Below the pieces are notes generated by a model that was given only the letters and a program-made list of their open reading frames with translations, did no database searches and was not told the DNA's origin. The position numbers were made by a program, and so were the translations under genes. A stretch of 64,000 nt of DNA from positions 124,001-188,000 of the forward strand of contig NZ_JAMYJR010000040.1 in NCBI RefSeq assembly GCF_024137025.1, written 5' to 3'. Numbering within the stretch: position 1 is the first letter of the stretch; each line of letters opens with the position of its first letter. This DNA is from Paractinoplanes aksuensis (GTDB lineage Bacteria > Actinomycetota > Actinomycetes > Mycobacteriales > Micromonosporaceae). Of the stretch, positions 33,082 through 41,367 are shown one piece after another.

Positions 33082-35967
33082 GTGCATCTGAATCCGGCTC
33101 ATGTCATGGCTCGGCTCCAGCGGGTGGTGCGGGAACGCATTCAGCCTCGGCTTCATGAACAGCTCGCCGAGGTGGAGGTGGCGGCCTGGCGGGTGGATGG
33201 TGACGGTGAGCCGGTGCCGGCCGCGCGGGCCGTCGGGGCTGTGTATACGCCGCTGGCGGTCGGGGCTACGTGGGGGCCGCGGTGGGGCACGACGTGGCTG
33301 CGGGTCGAGGGACGGGTGCCGGCTTCGGACAAGCCGGTCGAGCTCGTTCTTGACCTTGGGTGGTCCGACCGCTTTGTCGGTGGGCAGGGTGAGGGGCTCG
33401 TGTATCGGGCCGACGGCGTACCCCTGAAGGCTCTTCATCCGCGCAATGTGTGGTTCCGGCTGACCGGGCCCGGCGCACCCGATGGCGTTGTCGAAGCGGA
33501 TGGCCGCTTTGTTGTCTACGTTGAGGCGGCGGCTAATCCGTTGGTGCTCGATTTTCCGGCATTTGCCGAGACGACGTACGGGGAGAAGCCCGGCCCGCAC
33601 GAGGCCGAGCCCTATCGGCTGGTCGCGGCGAAACTGTGCGCGTTCGACGATGAAGTGTTCGATTTGCTGCGCGACCTGGAAGCCACCGGCGACCTGTTGC
33701 CGCAGCTCAGCTCGGACGAGCAGCGCTACTGGAAGATCCTGCGCGCGGTCGAGAACGCGTTGGACGCGACGAGCGTGAAGGACGCGCGCGAGGCGCTGAG
33801 AGAGGCACTCGCGCAAAAGGCGAACGCCAGCGCCCATCACATGACCGCGGTCGGTCATGCGCATATCGACTCGGCCTGGTTGTGGCCGTTGCGCGAGACG
33901 CGGCGCAAGGTGGCGCGGACGCTGACCAACGTGCTCACATTGATGGAGACCGAACCCGAGCTGGTGTACGCGATGTCGTCGGCCCAGCAGTACGCCTGGG
34001 TGCAGGAGGATCATCCCGAACTGTTCGAACGGGTGCGGCAGCGCGTCGCCGAGGGGCGCATCGTTCCCGTTGGCGGCATGTGGGTCGAGTCCGACGCGGT
34101 GATGCCGGGCGGTGAGTCGCTCGTGCGGCAGATCAGTTTCGGGAAGCGGTATTTCGCCGAGACGTTCGGGCACGAGTCCGAGCTGGTGTGGCTGCCCGAC
34201 AGCTTCGGATACTCGGGGGCGTGGCCGCAAATCGCGCGCCGGGCCGGCTACCGGTGGTTCCTCACTCAGAAACTGTCGTGGAACGACACCACCGTCTTCC
34301 CGCACCACACCTTCGCCTGGGAGGGCATTGACGGGACTCGCATTCTCACGCATTTCCCGCCGGCCGACACGTATTCGGCCGAGGTGACCGCGGGAGAACT
34401 GCGGCATGCGGTCAGCAATTTCCGCGACAAGGCCATCTCGGACCATTCGCTGCTGCTGTTCGGATACGGCGACGGCGGGGGTGGCCCGAACCGTGAAATG
34501 GTGGCCCGCGCGCACCGCTTCCGCGATCTGGAAGGTGCGGCCAGGGTCGAGCTCGGCCGGCCCGAACAGTTCTTCACCACGGCCGAGGCCGAGCTGGGCG
34601 ACCACGCACCCGTGTGGGCCGGCGAGCTGTATCTCGAACTGCACCGCGGCACCCTGACCTCGCAGATCGCGATGAAACAGGGCAACCGCCGGGCCGAGGC
34701 TCTGCTGCGCACGGTCGAATATCTGCGAGCGGTTTCCGCCGTACGCGATGACGTGCCCTATCCCCACGCCGAGCTCGAAGAAGCGTGGAAGACCGTGTTG
34801 CTGCACCAGTTCCACGACATCCTGCCCGGCTCGTCGATCTCGTGGGTGCATCGGGAGGCCCGCGAGACGTACGCCCGGCTCGAGAAGCAATTGCGGGCGC
34901 TGGTCGAGGGATCGGGCGCGCCGGGCCGGGTGGTGGACTGGCGGATCGTGCGCGATCGCGAAACCGTACGGCCGGGCGAAAATGCCGTTCTGGACAACGG
35001 GATTGTGCGCGCGTCGTTCGATGCGGACGGAAACGTAGAGTCGCTGATCGATCTGCGCACCGGGCGGGAGATGGCGGCCGGGCCGCTCGGGGTGCTGCAG
35101 TTGTTCCGCGACGAACCGGTGCAATGGGATGCCTGGGACGTCGATCGGCACGTGCTACGACGCCCGGTGCCGCTCGAATTCGCGGGCATGCGGGTCACCG
35201 ACGACACGATTGTCGTCACGCACCGCCGTGGCGATTCGACCTTCGTCACGACGTACGCCATGGAAGTGGGCCAGCCGCGGCTGGAGATCACTGTTGATGT
35301 GGACTGGCAGGAACGGGAACACCTGCTCAAATTGTCTTTTCCGGTGGCGGTGCACGGGTTGCGGGCGCGGTACGAGACGCAATACGGCTCGATCGAGCGG
35401 CCGACCCACGAGAACACGCTGGCCGACGAGGCGCAGTACGAGGTGTGTTCGCACCGTTGGGTGCACGTCAGCGAGCCGGGGCTCGGCATCGGGGTGATCA
35501 ACGATTCGACGTACGGGTGTGATGTGCGCCGGATCTCCGGTGGCACCGACATCCGGCCGACCCTGCTGCGGGCGCCCCGCTACCCGGACCCGGACACGGA
35601 TCGGGGGCGGCACACGCTGCGGTTCGCTGTCGTGGCCGGGGACGAGACGGTGACCCGGGCCGCGGCCGACGACCTGAACGCCCCGCGGCTGGACGCCGTG
35701 CCCGACATCGAGCCGCTGGTGTCGCTGGAGCTGGAGTCGGGCCACGCGGTGATCGATTGGATCAAGCTGGCCGACGACCGCAGCGGCGATGTGATCGTCC
35801 GCGCCCACGAAACACGCGGCGGACGCGCAATCGCTCGATTGGTGACGGATCTCGACGTCACGATCAGCGAGACCGACCTGCTCGAACGGCATCCGGAGGC
35901 GGTGAGCGAGGCGCTCACTTTCGGCCCGTTCCAGATCAGCACTCTGCGCCTGACCCAGCGATCATGA
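33082..35967 (+). CDS. Alpha-mannosidase, glycoside hydrolase family 38
   Basis: 961 residues, normal for bacterial GH38. After an N-terminal beta domain (YTPLAVGATWGPRWGTTWLR) the catalytic barrel has GHAHIDSAWLWPLRETRRKV (zinc-binding His and Asp), WLPDSFGYSGAWPQI (Asp nucleophile in the family) and LLLFGYGDGGGGPNREMV. A helical bundle and C-terminal beta sandwiches follow. It retains configuration and removes alpha-linked mannose, in the cytoplasm since no signal peptide is seen. GTG 33082 matches the usual start (MH...RLQRVVRERI). The stop overlaps the LURP-like gene by ATGA, the first link of a three-gene operon. Confidence 0.92.
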   Translation: MHLNPAHVMARLQRVVRERIQPRLHEQLAEVEVAAWRVDGDGEPVPAARAVGAVYTPLAVGATWGPRWGTTWLRVEGRVPASDKPVELVLDLGWSDRFVGGQGEGLVYRADGVPLKALHPRNVWFRLTGPGAPDGVVEADGRFVVYVEAAANPLVLDFPAFAETTYGEKPGPHEAEPYRLVAAKLCAFDDEVFDLLRDLEATGDLLPQLSSDEQRYWKILRAVENALDATSVKDAREALREALAQKANASAHHMTAVGHAHIDSAWLWPLRETRRKVARTLTNVLTLMETEPELVYAMSSAQQYAWVQEDHPELFERVRQRVAEGRIVPVGGMWVESDAVMPGGESLVRQISFGKRYFAETFGHESELVWLPDSFGYSGAWPQIARRAGYRWFLTQKLSWNDTTVFPHHTFAWEGIDGTRILTHFPPADTYSAEVTAGELRHAVSNFRDKAISDHSLLLFGYGDGGGGPNREMVARAHRFRDLEGAARVELGRPEQFFTTAEAELGDHAPVWAGELYLELHRGTLTSQIAMKQGNRRAEALLRTVEYLRAVSAVRDDVPYPHAELEEAWKTVLLHQFHDILPGSSISWVHREARETYARLEKQLRALVEGSGAPGRVVDWRIVRDRETVRPGENAVLDNGIVRASFDADGNVESLIDLRTGREMAAGPLGVLQLFRDEPVQWDAWDVDRHVLRRPVPLEFAGMRVTDDTIVVTHRRGDSTFVTTYAMEVGQPRLEITVDVDWQEREHLLKLSFPVAVHGLRARYETQYGSIERPTHENTLADEAQYEVCSHRWVHVSEPGLGIGVINDSTYGCDVRRISGGTDIRPTLLRAPRYPDPDTDRGRHTLRFAVVAGDETVTRAAADDLNAPRLDAVPDIEPLVSLELESGHAVIDWIKLADDRSGDVIVRAHETRGGRAIARLVTDLDVTISETDLLERHPEAVSEALTFGPFQISTLRLTQRS

Positions 35968-36488
35968 AGAATCGGGGCATGTATGTCATCAGGGAGAAGT
36001 TCTTCTCGATCGGCGACGACTTCGACGTGCTCGACGAGCACGGGAACAAGGTCTTCCACGTCGACGGGAAGGTGCTGAGCGTCCGCAACAAGGTGGTGAT
36101 CGAGGACCCGTCCGGCCAGGAGGTGGCCACGGTGCACCGGCATCTCGTGGCGCTGCGGGCGACGTACGAGATCCGGATCGGCGGCGAGAAGGCGGCCGAG
36201 GTCCGCAAGAAGCTGTTCACGCCGTTCCGCGAGAAGTTCACCATCGACGTGCCCGGCCCCGACGACCTGGAGATGAAGGGTGACCTGCTCGACCACGAGT
36301 ACGTGATCGAGCGCGGCGGCGAGGAGGTGGCCGCGGTGTCGAAGCGGTGGCTGACGATCCGCGACACGTACGCCGTGCAGGTCGCGGCCGGGATCGAGCC
36401 GCTGCTCATCATCGGCAGCGTGCTCGCCCTCGACCTCGCCCTGGACCGCGAGCGCGAGCGCGACAAGAAGAACGACGAGGACAATTGA
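35964..36488 (+). CDS. LURP-one-related (scramblase-like) protein
   Basis: About 174 residues with the LOR/Tubby-like repeat pattern: MYVIREKFFSIGDDFDVLDE, VFHVDGKVLSVRNKVVIEDP, VATVHRHLVALRATYEIRIG, and a similar second half (HEYVIERGGEEVAAVSKRWL). The family forms a beta barrel around a helix; its role in bacteria is unknown, and lipid or membrane association is suggested only by homology to scramblases. ATG 35964 overlaps the mannosidase stop; ATG 35979 is an alternative five codons later. The charged C-terminus overlaps the TauE-type gene by TTGA. Confidence 0.85.
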   Translation: MKNRGMYVIREKFFSIGDDFDVLDEHGNKVFHVDGKVLSVRNKVVIEDPSGQEVATVHRHLVALRATYEIRIGGEKAAEVRKKLFTPFREKFTIDVPGPDDLEMKGDLLDHEYVIERGGEEVAAVSKRWLTIRDTYAVQVAAGIEPLLIIGSVLALDLALDRERERDKKNDEDN

Positions 36489-37240
36489 CCCTCGGCGAGA
36501 TCCTCGCCCTGCTGGGCGGCGGCCTGACCGCCGGCGCGATCAACTCGATCGCCGGCGGCGGGTCGCTCATCACCTTCCCGCTGCTGGTCGCCCTGGGCCT
36601 GCCCGGTGTGGCGGCCAACGTCAGCAACGCGCTCTCGGTGGCGCCGGGTTACGCGGCCGGCGCGGTGGGCAGCCGCCCCGACCTGACCGGGCAGGGCCGC
36701 CGCATCCTGTCGATCATCCCGACGATCGTGGTCGGCGCTCTGTGCGGTAGCGCGTTGCTGCTGTTCACGCCGCGCAGCGTGTTCGACGTCGTGGTGCCGT
36801 TCCTGTTGCTGCTGGCGGCCGCGATGATGGCTTTCCAGGGGCGGTTGCGCGCGCTGGCGGGCCATCCGCGGGACAAGTCGGCCCGCGCGGTGACCGTGCA
36901 GGTGCAGGTGGCGGTCTTCCTGTGCGGCTTGTACGGCGGCTATTTCAACGCGGCCATGGGTCTGCTGCTGATCGCGGCCTTGAGCCTGGTGCTGGACGAA
37001 CCGCTGCGCCGGATCAGCGCGCTCAAGAACGTCTTCTCGGCCGTCGTCGGCGTGACGACAGTGCTCACCTACAGCATCTTCGGCCCGGTGAACTGGGCCG
37101 TCGTCGCCGTTCTGGCCCCCGCCACCGTCATCGGCGGCTTCACCGGCGCCAAGATCGCCCGCCACCTGCCCGGCGAGGTGCTCCGCTGGACCATCGTCGT
37201 CTTCGCCATCACCGTCGCCGTGATCCTGTTCGTGACCTGA
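36485..37240 (+). CDS. TauE/SafE-family (sulfite exporter/permease-like) membrane protein
   Basis: About 251 residues with eight predicted transmembrane helices in two similar halves: GGGLTAGAINSIAGGGSLIT (the first-half TauE signature), ALSVAPGYAAGAVGSRPDL, then VAVFLCGLYGGYFNAAMGLL (second-half signature with G-x-x-G-G-x-F-x-A). The family exports organosulfur compounds or sulfite. The start is TTG 36485, overlapping the preceding TGA as ATTGA; this overlap and the absence of other starts decide it. It closes the GH38 / LURP-like / TauE operon, a combination with no obvious pathway. Confidence 0.85.
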   Translation: MTLGEILALLGGGLTAGAINSIAGGGSLITFPLLVALGLPGVAANVSNALSVAPGYAAGAVGSRPDLTGQGRRILSIIPTIVVGALCGSALLLFTPRSVFDVVVPFLLLLAAAMMAFQGRLRALAGHPRDKSARAVTVQVQVAVFLCGLYGGYFNAAMGLLLIAALSLVLDEPLRRISALKNVFSAVVGVTTVLTYSIFGPVNWAVVAVLAPATVIGGFTGAKIARHLPGEVLRWTIVVFAITVAVILFVT

Positions 37241-37304
37241 CCGCCGAGGCTCGTCAAGCACGCGGTCGGTGATCAACGTTGCGGGCGACGGGTGCGATCA
37301 GCGG

Positions 37305-37699
37305 TCAGCGCAAGGGGCGGAACAAGGCGCGTAGGTCGGCGACGAGCAGTTCGGGGGCTTCCAGGGCCGGGAAGTGGCCGCCGTGGTCGTGTTCGGACCA
37401 GTACCGGAGGTCGGGGTAGCGGCGTGCGGCCCAGCGCCGGGACGCTCGCGGGACCTCGGCCGGGAAGATCGAAGCACCGACCGGCACGGGTACGGGGTCG
37501 ATCCGCGTCCCGGTGATCCAGGCCGAGACGGTCTCGATGCTCTCCGCGTACAGGCGGGCCGACGACGCCGCGGTGCCGGTCAGCCAGTACAGGGTGACCT
37601 GGTCGAGGATCTGATCACGGGACAGCGGCCGGTCACTCCACGACATCAGCTTCTCCCCCGTCCAGGCGCACAGGGCGACCGGGGAGTCCCGAGGTTGAT
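37305..37699 (-). pseudogene. C-terminal remnant of an epoxide hydrolase
   Basis: Only the last third of an EPHX-type epoxide hydrolase is left. The remnant reads RDSPVALCAWTGEKL near 37690, then LSRDQILDQVTLYWLTGTAA, VPVPVGASIFPAEVPRASRR (the family has P-V-G-x-S-x-F-P-x-E) and HDHGGHFPALEAPELLVADL with the catalytic His. An internal ATG at 37646 could give 113 residues, but these lack the nucleophile and the fold's core. No N-terminal part is found upstream, where the deaminase gene begins. Confidence 0.8.
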
Positions 37700-37844
37700 C
37701 AAGCGCAGGCTATCCGCGCGCCGCGCGACGCCGCTCGACAAATGAGCACCGCGGGTCATCGAGCTTGGGCAATCGCGTAAGTTGCGAGCCGGTGCTGGTT
37801 GCGTGAAAGGCCGCACTTTCCGTACGGGTGCCGATGGGAACGAC

Positions 37845-38276
37845 ATGGATGACGAGCGCTGGATGAGCCGCGCGGTGGAGTTGGCTCATCGGTCGCCGCG
37901 TTCGTCGAGCGCCTTTGCCGTGGGGGCCGTGATCGTCGGCCCGGACGGTGTCGAGATTGCTCGTGGCTGGTCGCGGGACGTCGACCCCATGGTGCATGCC
38001 GAAGAGTCGGCGCTGCTCCGAGCAAATGTGGATCTGCGGCAAGCCACGCTCTACAGCAGCTTGGAGCCCTGTTCGAAACGCTCGAGCCGGCCCGATGCCA
38101 CCTGCACGAGCCTGATCATCGCGGCCGGGATCCCGCGGGTGGTGCTGGCCTGGCGCGAGCCGGATCTGTTCGTGACGTGTGAGGGTGTGGCGCTGCTGAC
38201 CGCGGCCGGTGTCGAAGTGGTCGAGCTGCCGGCCTTCGCCGAGCGGGCCCGAGCCGCCAACGCCCACCTTCTCTGA
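37845..38276 (+). CDS. Zinc-dependent CMP/dCMP (RibD-like) deaminase-fold protein
   Basis: 143 residues of the cytidine deaminase-like fold. HAEESALLRANVDL gives the H-A-E motif (zinc His and catalytic Glu), and LYSSLEPCSKRSSRPDATCT supplies the two Cys ligands with a spacer longer than the canonical P-C-x2-C, closer to the RibD deaminase pattern. It probably deaminates a nucleotide, a pyrimidine intermediate or an unknown amine. ATG 37845 was chosen because the first helix (RWMSRAVELAHRSP) follows; no strong ribosome site is seen. Its stop is 28 bp from a long G/C homopolymer. Confidence 0.83.
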   Translation: MDDERWMSRAVELAHRSPRSSSAFAVGAVIVGPDGVEIARGWSRDVDPMVHAEESALLRANVDLRQATLYSSLEPCSKRSSRPDATCTSLIIAAGIPRVVLAWREPDLFVTCEGVALLTAAGVEVVELPAFAERARAANAHLL

Positions 38277-38303
38277 GCCGCCTGTGGTTGCGGTGGGACG
38301 GTT

Positions 38304-38376
<73 letters not shown>

Positions 38377-39138
38377 GAACCTCGGGTTGGTTGCGCGGAC
38401 GACGGGGCTGAGGGTCGAGCGCTCGGCCAGCACGTAGTCGGCGTCGGCCAGGTAGAGCAGGTGGTGGCCGTCGGCCAGGTGGGAGGCGAAGGCCTCGTTG
38501 CCGGCCTCGGCCTCGGTGCGCATCAAGGTGACCAGGGCGTGCAGGCGGGTGGCGACCACGGGAATGAGGGCGGCACGGCCCGGAGTGTCCAGGCCGTACG
38601 CGTCGCAGAAGAGGCCGAGGCGGATGGTCTGCTCCACAACGTTGCCTGAACCGGTCAGTGGGACCCAGCGGTAGACGGCGTACGCCACGTCCCACAGGCG
38701 CGGGCCGGGGTGGGCGAAGTCGAAGTCGAACATCCCCGTCACCTCGTCGCCGGTGAGGACACAGTTGTGGGGGGCGTAGTCGGCGTGGCAGATGACCTCG
38801 ACGGGGTCGCGGGCGGGAACCTGCCAACCTTCACGCGGGGCCGTCGCGGCGTAGGCCGCCGTCGCGTCGTGATACGCCCGGAGCAGCTTGGCCGCGCTGA
38901 TCAACGCCGGCTGTGACGCCGCCGCGGGGGTGGCCGGATAGTTCGACACGTCGCCGGGCAGGTACGACAGGTATTCGTAGCCGTCCGCGGGTTCGGCCAT
39001 CACCCGCGGCACTCCGGGGAAATCCTTCAAATGACGCAGTAGCGCGTGCACATTCGGTGACCACGGGCCCGTCGGGCGGCGCACGGTGTCACCGATGCGG
39101 ACCACCTCATTGATGCCGCCGCCGGAAAGGATCTCCAT
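38377..39138 (-). CDS. APH-family phosphotransferase (C-terminus hidden by the homopolymer)
   Basis: About 254 residues up to the homopolymer. N-lobe remnants (GINEVVRIGDTVRRPTGPWS) are followed by the catalytic loop VICHADYAPHNCVLTG and GMFDFDFAHPGPRLWDVAYA (metal-binding Asp), then helices ending ADADYVLAERSTLSPVVRAT. The kinase-like fold is clear; the substrate is not. ATG 39138 begins at EILSGGGINEV, the usual family start. Beyond 38377 the frame runs into poly-Pro and then unrelated sequence, so the true stop was probably lost or misplaced by the G/C run. Confidence 0.8.
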
Positions 39139-39170
39139 GCAGGACACCCTAGAGGGACCAGACTGGCGGT

Positions 39171-40118
39171 ATGGGGCTGCCACCGCTCGCGCTGGGGCTG
39201 GTGCTCTCGTCGGCGCTGCTGCACGCACTGTGGAATGTGCTGCTGGCCGGGGCGCCCAAGGGGTTCGAAGTCACCATCGCCGCGAACACGTTCGGGTTCA
39301 TCGCGTGGACGCCGCTCGCCCTGACCCGGTGGCGGGTCGACGACGCGGCCTGGGGCTACCTGGCCGTCTCGGCCTGCTTCTCGGTTACATACTTCCTGTT
39401 GCTCAACGTGGCCTACGCCCGCGCGCCCGTGCACGCCGCCTATCCGGTCGCGCGCGGGCTGGCCCCCGTACTGGTGCTGCTCCTGACCTTGCCCAGCACC
39501 GGGCTGCCCGCGTGGTCGGGCCTGGGCGTCCTGGTCATCAGCGGCGGGATCCTGCTCACCGCGTCCGGCGCGAACCGGCGGTCGGTGCTCGCGGCGGCTC
39601 CGGTGGCGGTCTCGCTGACCTGTTACACGTATGTCGCTTCGCTCGGCCTGCGGCATGCCGACCCGGCCCCGTACTTCTGGTTGACCATGGCGCCGCTGGT
39701 CGTCGTGACCGCCCTGGCCCGTCCGCGGGCCGTCCGGGACAACCTCCGGCCGGTGACCTTGGTGATCGGCTTGGGCTCGTTCGCCGCCCATGGGCTCGCC
39801 CTGGCCGCGATCGCCCTGGTCGCCGCGGCCGAGGTGCCGGCGATCGCCGCCCTGCGCGAGACCGGCATCCTGTTCGTCATCGCGATGGCCGCGCTCTCGG
39901 ACCACAAACCGACGGCCAGAACCGCGGTCGGAGCCGCTTTGATCTTCGCCGGCGTCGCAGTGCTGGCCCTAGGGTGTATCTGGCGGATCACGTGGGAGCG
40001 AGGCGAGGTCCAGGTCGTGGCTGGCGTCGGCCGCAGGGCGGTCCAATACCGGTGTTGTATTGGGCCGTTCTGCGGCCGCCGTCAGGCGCGGGCTGGGCCA
40101 CGCCGCAGCCCCGCGTGA
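39171..40118 (+). CDS. EamA-family (DMT) transporter, C-terminus supplied by a MITE
   Basis: 315 residues. Ten predicted helices in two EamA halves occupy about residues 1-268 (LALGLVLSSALLHALWNVLL to VGAALIFAGVAVLALGCIW), with APVHAAYPVARGLAPVLVLL as a typical EamA helix. The last 47 residues (from about 40 bases before 40010) are non-hydrophobic and encoded by an inserted palindromic element. The stop TGA at 40116-40118 lies within that element. ATG 39171 starts just before helix 1 and is 32 bp from the divergent phosphotransferase start. It exports or imports small metabolites of unknown identity. Confidence 0.82.
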   Translation: MGLPPLALGLVLSSALLHALWNVLLAGAPKGFEVTIAANTFGFIAWTPLALTRWRVDDAAWGYLAVSACFSVTYFLLLNVAYARAPVHAAYPVARGLAPVLVLLLTLPSTGLPAWSGLGVLVISGGILLTASGANRRSVLAAAPVAVSLTCYTYVASLGLRHADPAPYFWLTMAPLVVVTALARPRAVRDNLRPVTLVIGLGSFAAHGLALAAIALVAAAEVPAIAALRETGILFVIAMAALSDHKPTARTAVGAALIFAGVAVLALGCIWRITWERGEVQVVAGVGRRAVQYRCCIGPFCGRRQARAGPRRSPA

Positions 40119-40137
40119 TCCGCCAGATACACCCTAG
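39969..40137. mobile_element. Palindromic MITE with CTAG target duplication
   Basis: A 161-bp element (39973-40133) is flanked by CTAG on both sides (39969-39972 and 40134-40137). The ends are perfect 20-bp inverted repeats (GGTGTATCTGGCGGATCACG and its complement). The inside is also palindromic, with GGCCGCAG...CCAATAC facing GTATTGG...CTGCGGCC around CGGTGTT, so the whole element can fold into one long hairpin. There is no coding capacity. A CTAG (YTAR) duplication is typical of IS5-group transposases; assignment to that group is inference. Confidence 0.85.
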
Positions 40138-41342
40138 GATGCGTGGACGCCGGCCACCGCGATCAGGCCGTCGACAAAGGTGCGGCGCCAGTTCACGTAG
40201 TCGTGCCCGCCGCTGTACTCGGCGTACGAGACGGAATAGCCCCGCTGCCGCAGCGCGTCCCGCATGGACCGGTTGACGTCGATCTGGTTCGGGCCCCCGC
40301 CCGGCGCGGCCATGGTCTCGAGGATGCCGACGTCCAGATAGAACCGGATGTCGGCCGGCGGGCGCTGCGCCACCTCACGCATCAGCCCGCCCGGGTTCTC
40401 CGACGGCCACCAGAAGCTGCCCGACTGCGAGATCACCCCGCCGAACAGCTCGGGCGAGCGCAGTGCGATGCCGGCCGCGGCCAGACCACCCCGGGACACG
40501 CCGGCGATCACGTTGGCCCGGCCGTCGGCGCCGGCCCCGAGTTCGGTGCGGGCCCAGGGCAGCAGCTCGTCCGTGATGAAGCGTGAGTGCTCGGAGCCCG
40601 GGGTCAGCTCCTCGTCGCGGGTGGCCGAGTAATTACTGACGAACAGGGCGACCACCGGCGCGATCTCGCCCGCCGCGATCAGGTTGTCGAGGATCGTGGG
40701 GGTGTGCTGCACGACCCGCGCGATCCAGCCGTCAAAGACGACCAGCACCGGCAGGCCCTCGGTCGGGATGCCGGCGGGCCGGTAGACGGCGACCGGCGGG
40801 GACAGCGGGGCGTCGACGATCGTGCCCGCGGCCACGCCGGGGCGCGGCTCGAGCCAGGGCTCGCCCGGCGCGTCGGGCAGGGACAGCACCGACAGCCAGG
40901 CGTCGGGATCGTCCGGGTCACCGGGCTCGCCCGGGAAGAACTGCCGGTGCGGGTTGAACGGGTCTACGTGGGACTCGCCCGAGCCGTGCGTGTGGGTCGG
41001 CAGGGCCTTCGAGCCGTCGTGCGTGATGCAGTAGATGGTGAGCAGGTCGGACGGCTGCACCCGGGTCGCGTACCAGAGGTCGGTGCCGGGCATCCGCTCG
41101 AGCGGGAAGTCGAGCCCCCACCACACCCGCGTGCTGCCCGCCTGCCCCCGCCACAGGAACGTGACCAGGCGCGATCCGTCGCGCCAGGGCTCGATCAGCG
41201 GCGTGCCGTCGATGGTCACCCGCTGCCAGAACTCGTCGAGCGAGGCGGGGTCGTCGAGCAACGCGGCGATCTGCGGACTCTGCACGGCGGCACTCCCGAA
41301 GCAGGCGGAGGGTGAGCGATCCGCCACCGAGAGTTTCAACAC
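40134..41342 (-). CDS. Enterochelin esterase-like (Fes-type) serine esterase
   Basis: 402 residues. An N-terminal Fes-like beta domain (VTFLWRGQAGSTRVWWGLDF, GTDLWYATRVQPSDLLTIY) is followed by an alpha/beta hydrolase of the esterase D type with G-x-S-x-G (VIAGVSRGGLAAAG), SQSGSFWWPSE and the catalytic His in YSGGHDYVNWRRTF. This layout matches enzymes that hydrolyse trilactone siderophores after iron uptake; no siderophore genes are adjacent, so other ester substrates are possible. The ATG 41342 start leaves about 25 residues before the first conserved strand. The stop codon TAG lies within the CTAG duplicated by the neighbouring MITE. Confidence 0.85.
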   Translation of the reverse strand: MLKLSVADRSPSACFGSAAVQSPQIAALLDDPASLDEFWQRVTIDGTPLIEPWRDGSRLVTFLWRGQAGSTRVWWGLDFPLERMPGTDLWYATRVQPSDLLTIYCITHDGSKALPTHTHGSGESHVDPFNPHRQFFPGEPGDPDDPDAWLSVLSLPDAPGEPWLEPRPGVAAGTIVDAPLSPPVAVYRPAGIPTEGLPVLVVFDGWIARVVQHTPTILDNLIAAGEIAPVVALFVSNYSATRDEELTPGSEHSRFITDELLPWARTELGAGADGRANVIAGVSRGGLAAAGIALRSPELFGGVISQSGSFWWPSENPGGLMREVAQRPPADIRFYLDVGILETMAAPGGGPNQIDVNRSMRDALRQRGYSVSYAEYSGGHDYVNWRRTFVDGLIAVAGVHAS

Positions 41343-41367
41343 GATCTTTCGATGTCAAGGAAACGAT

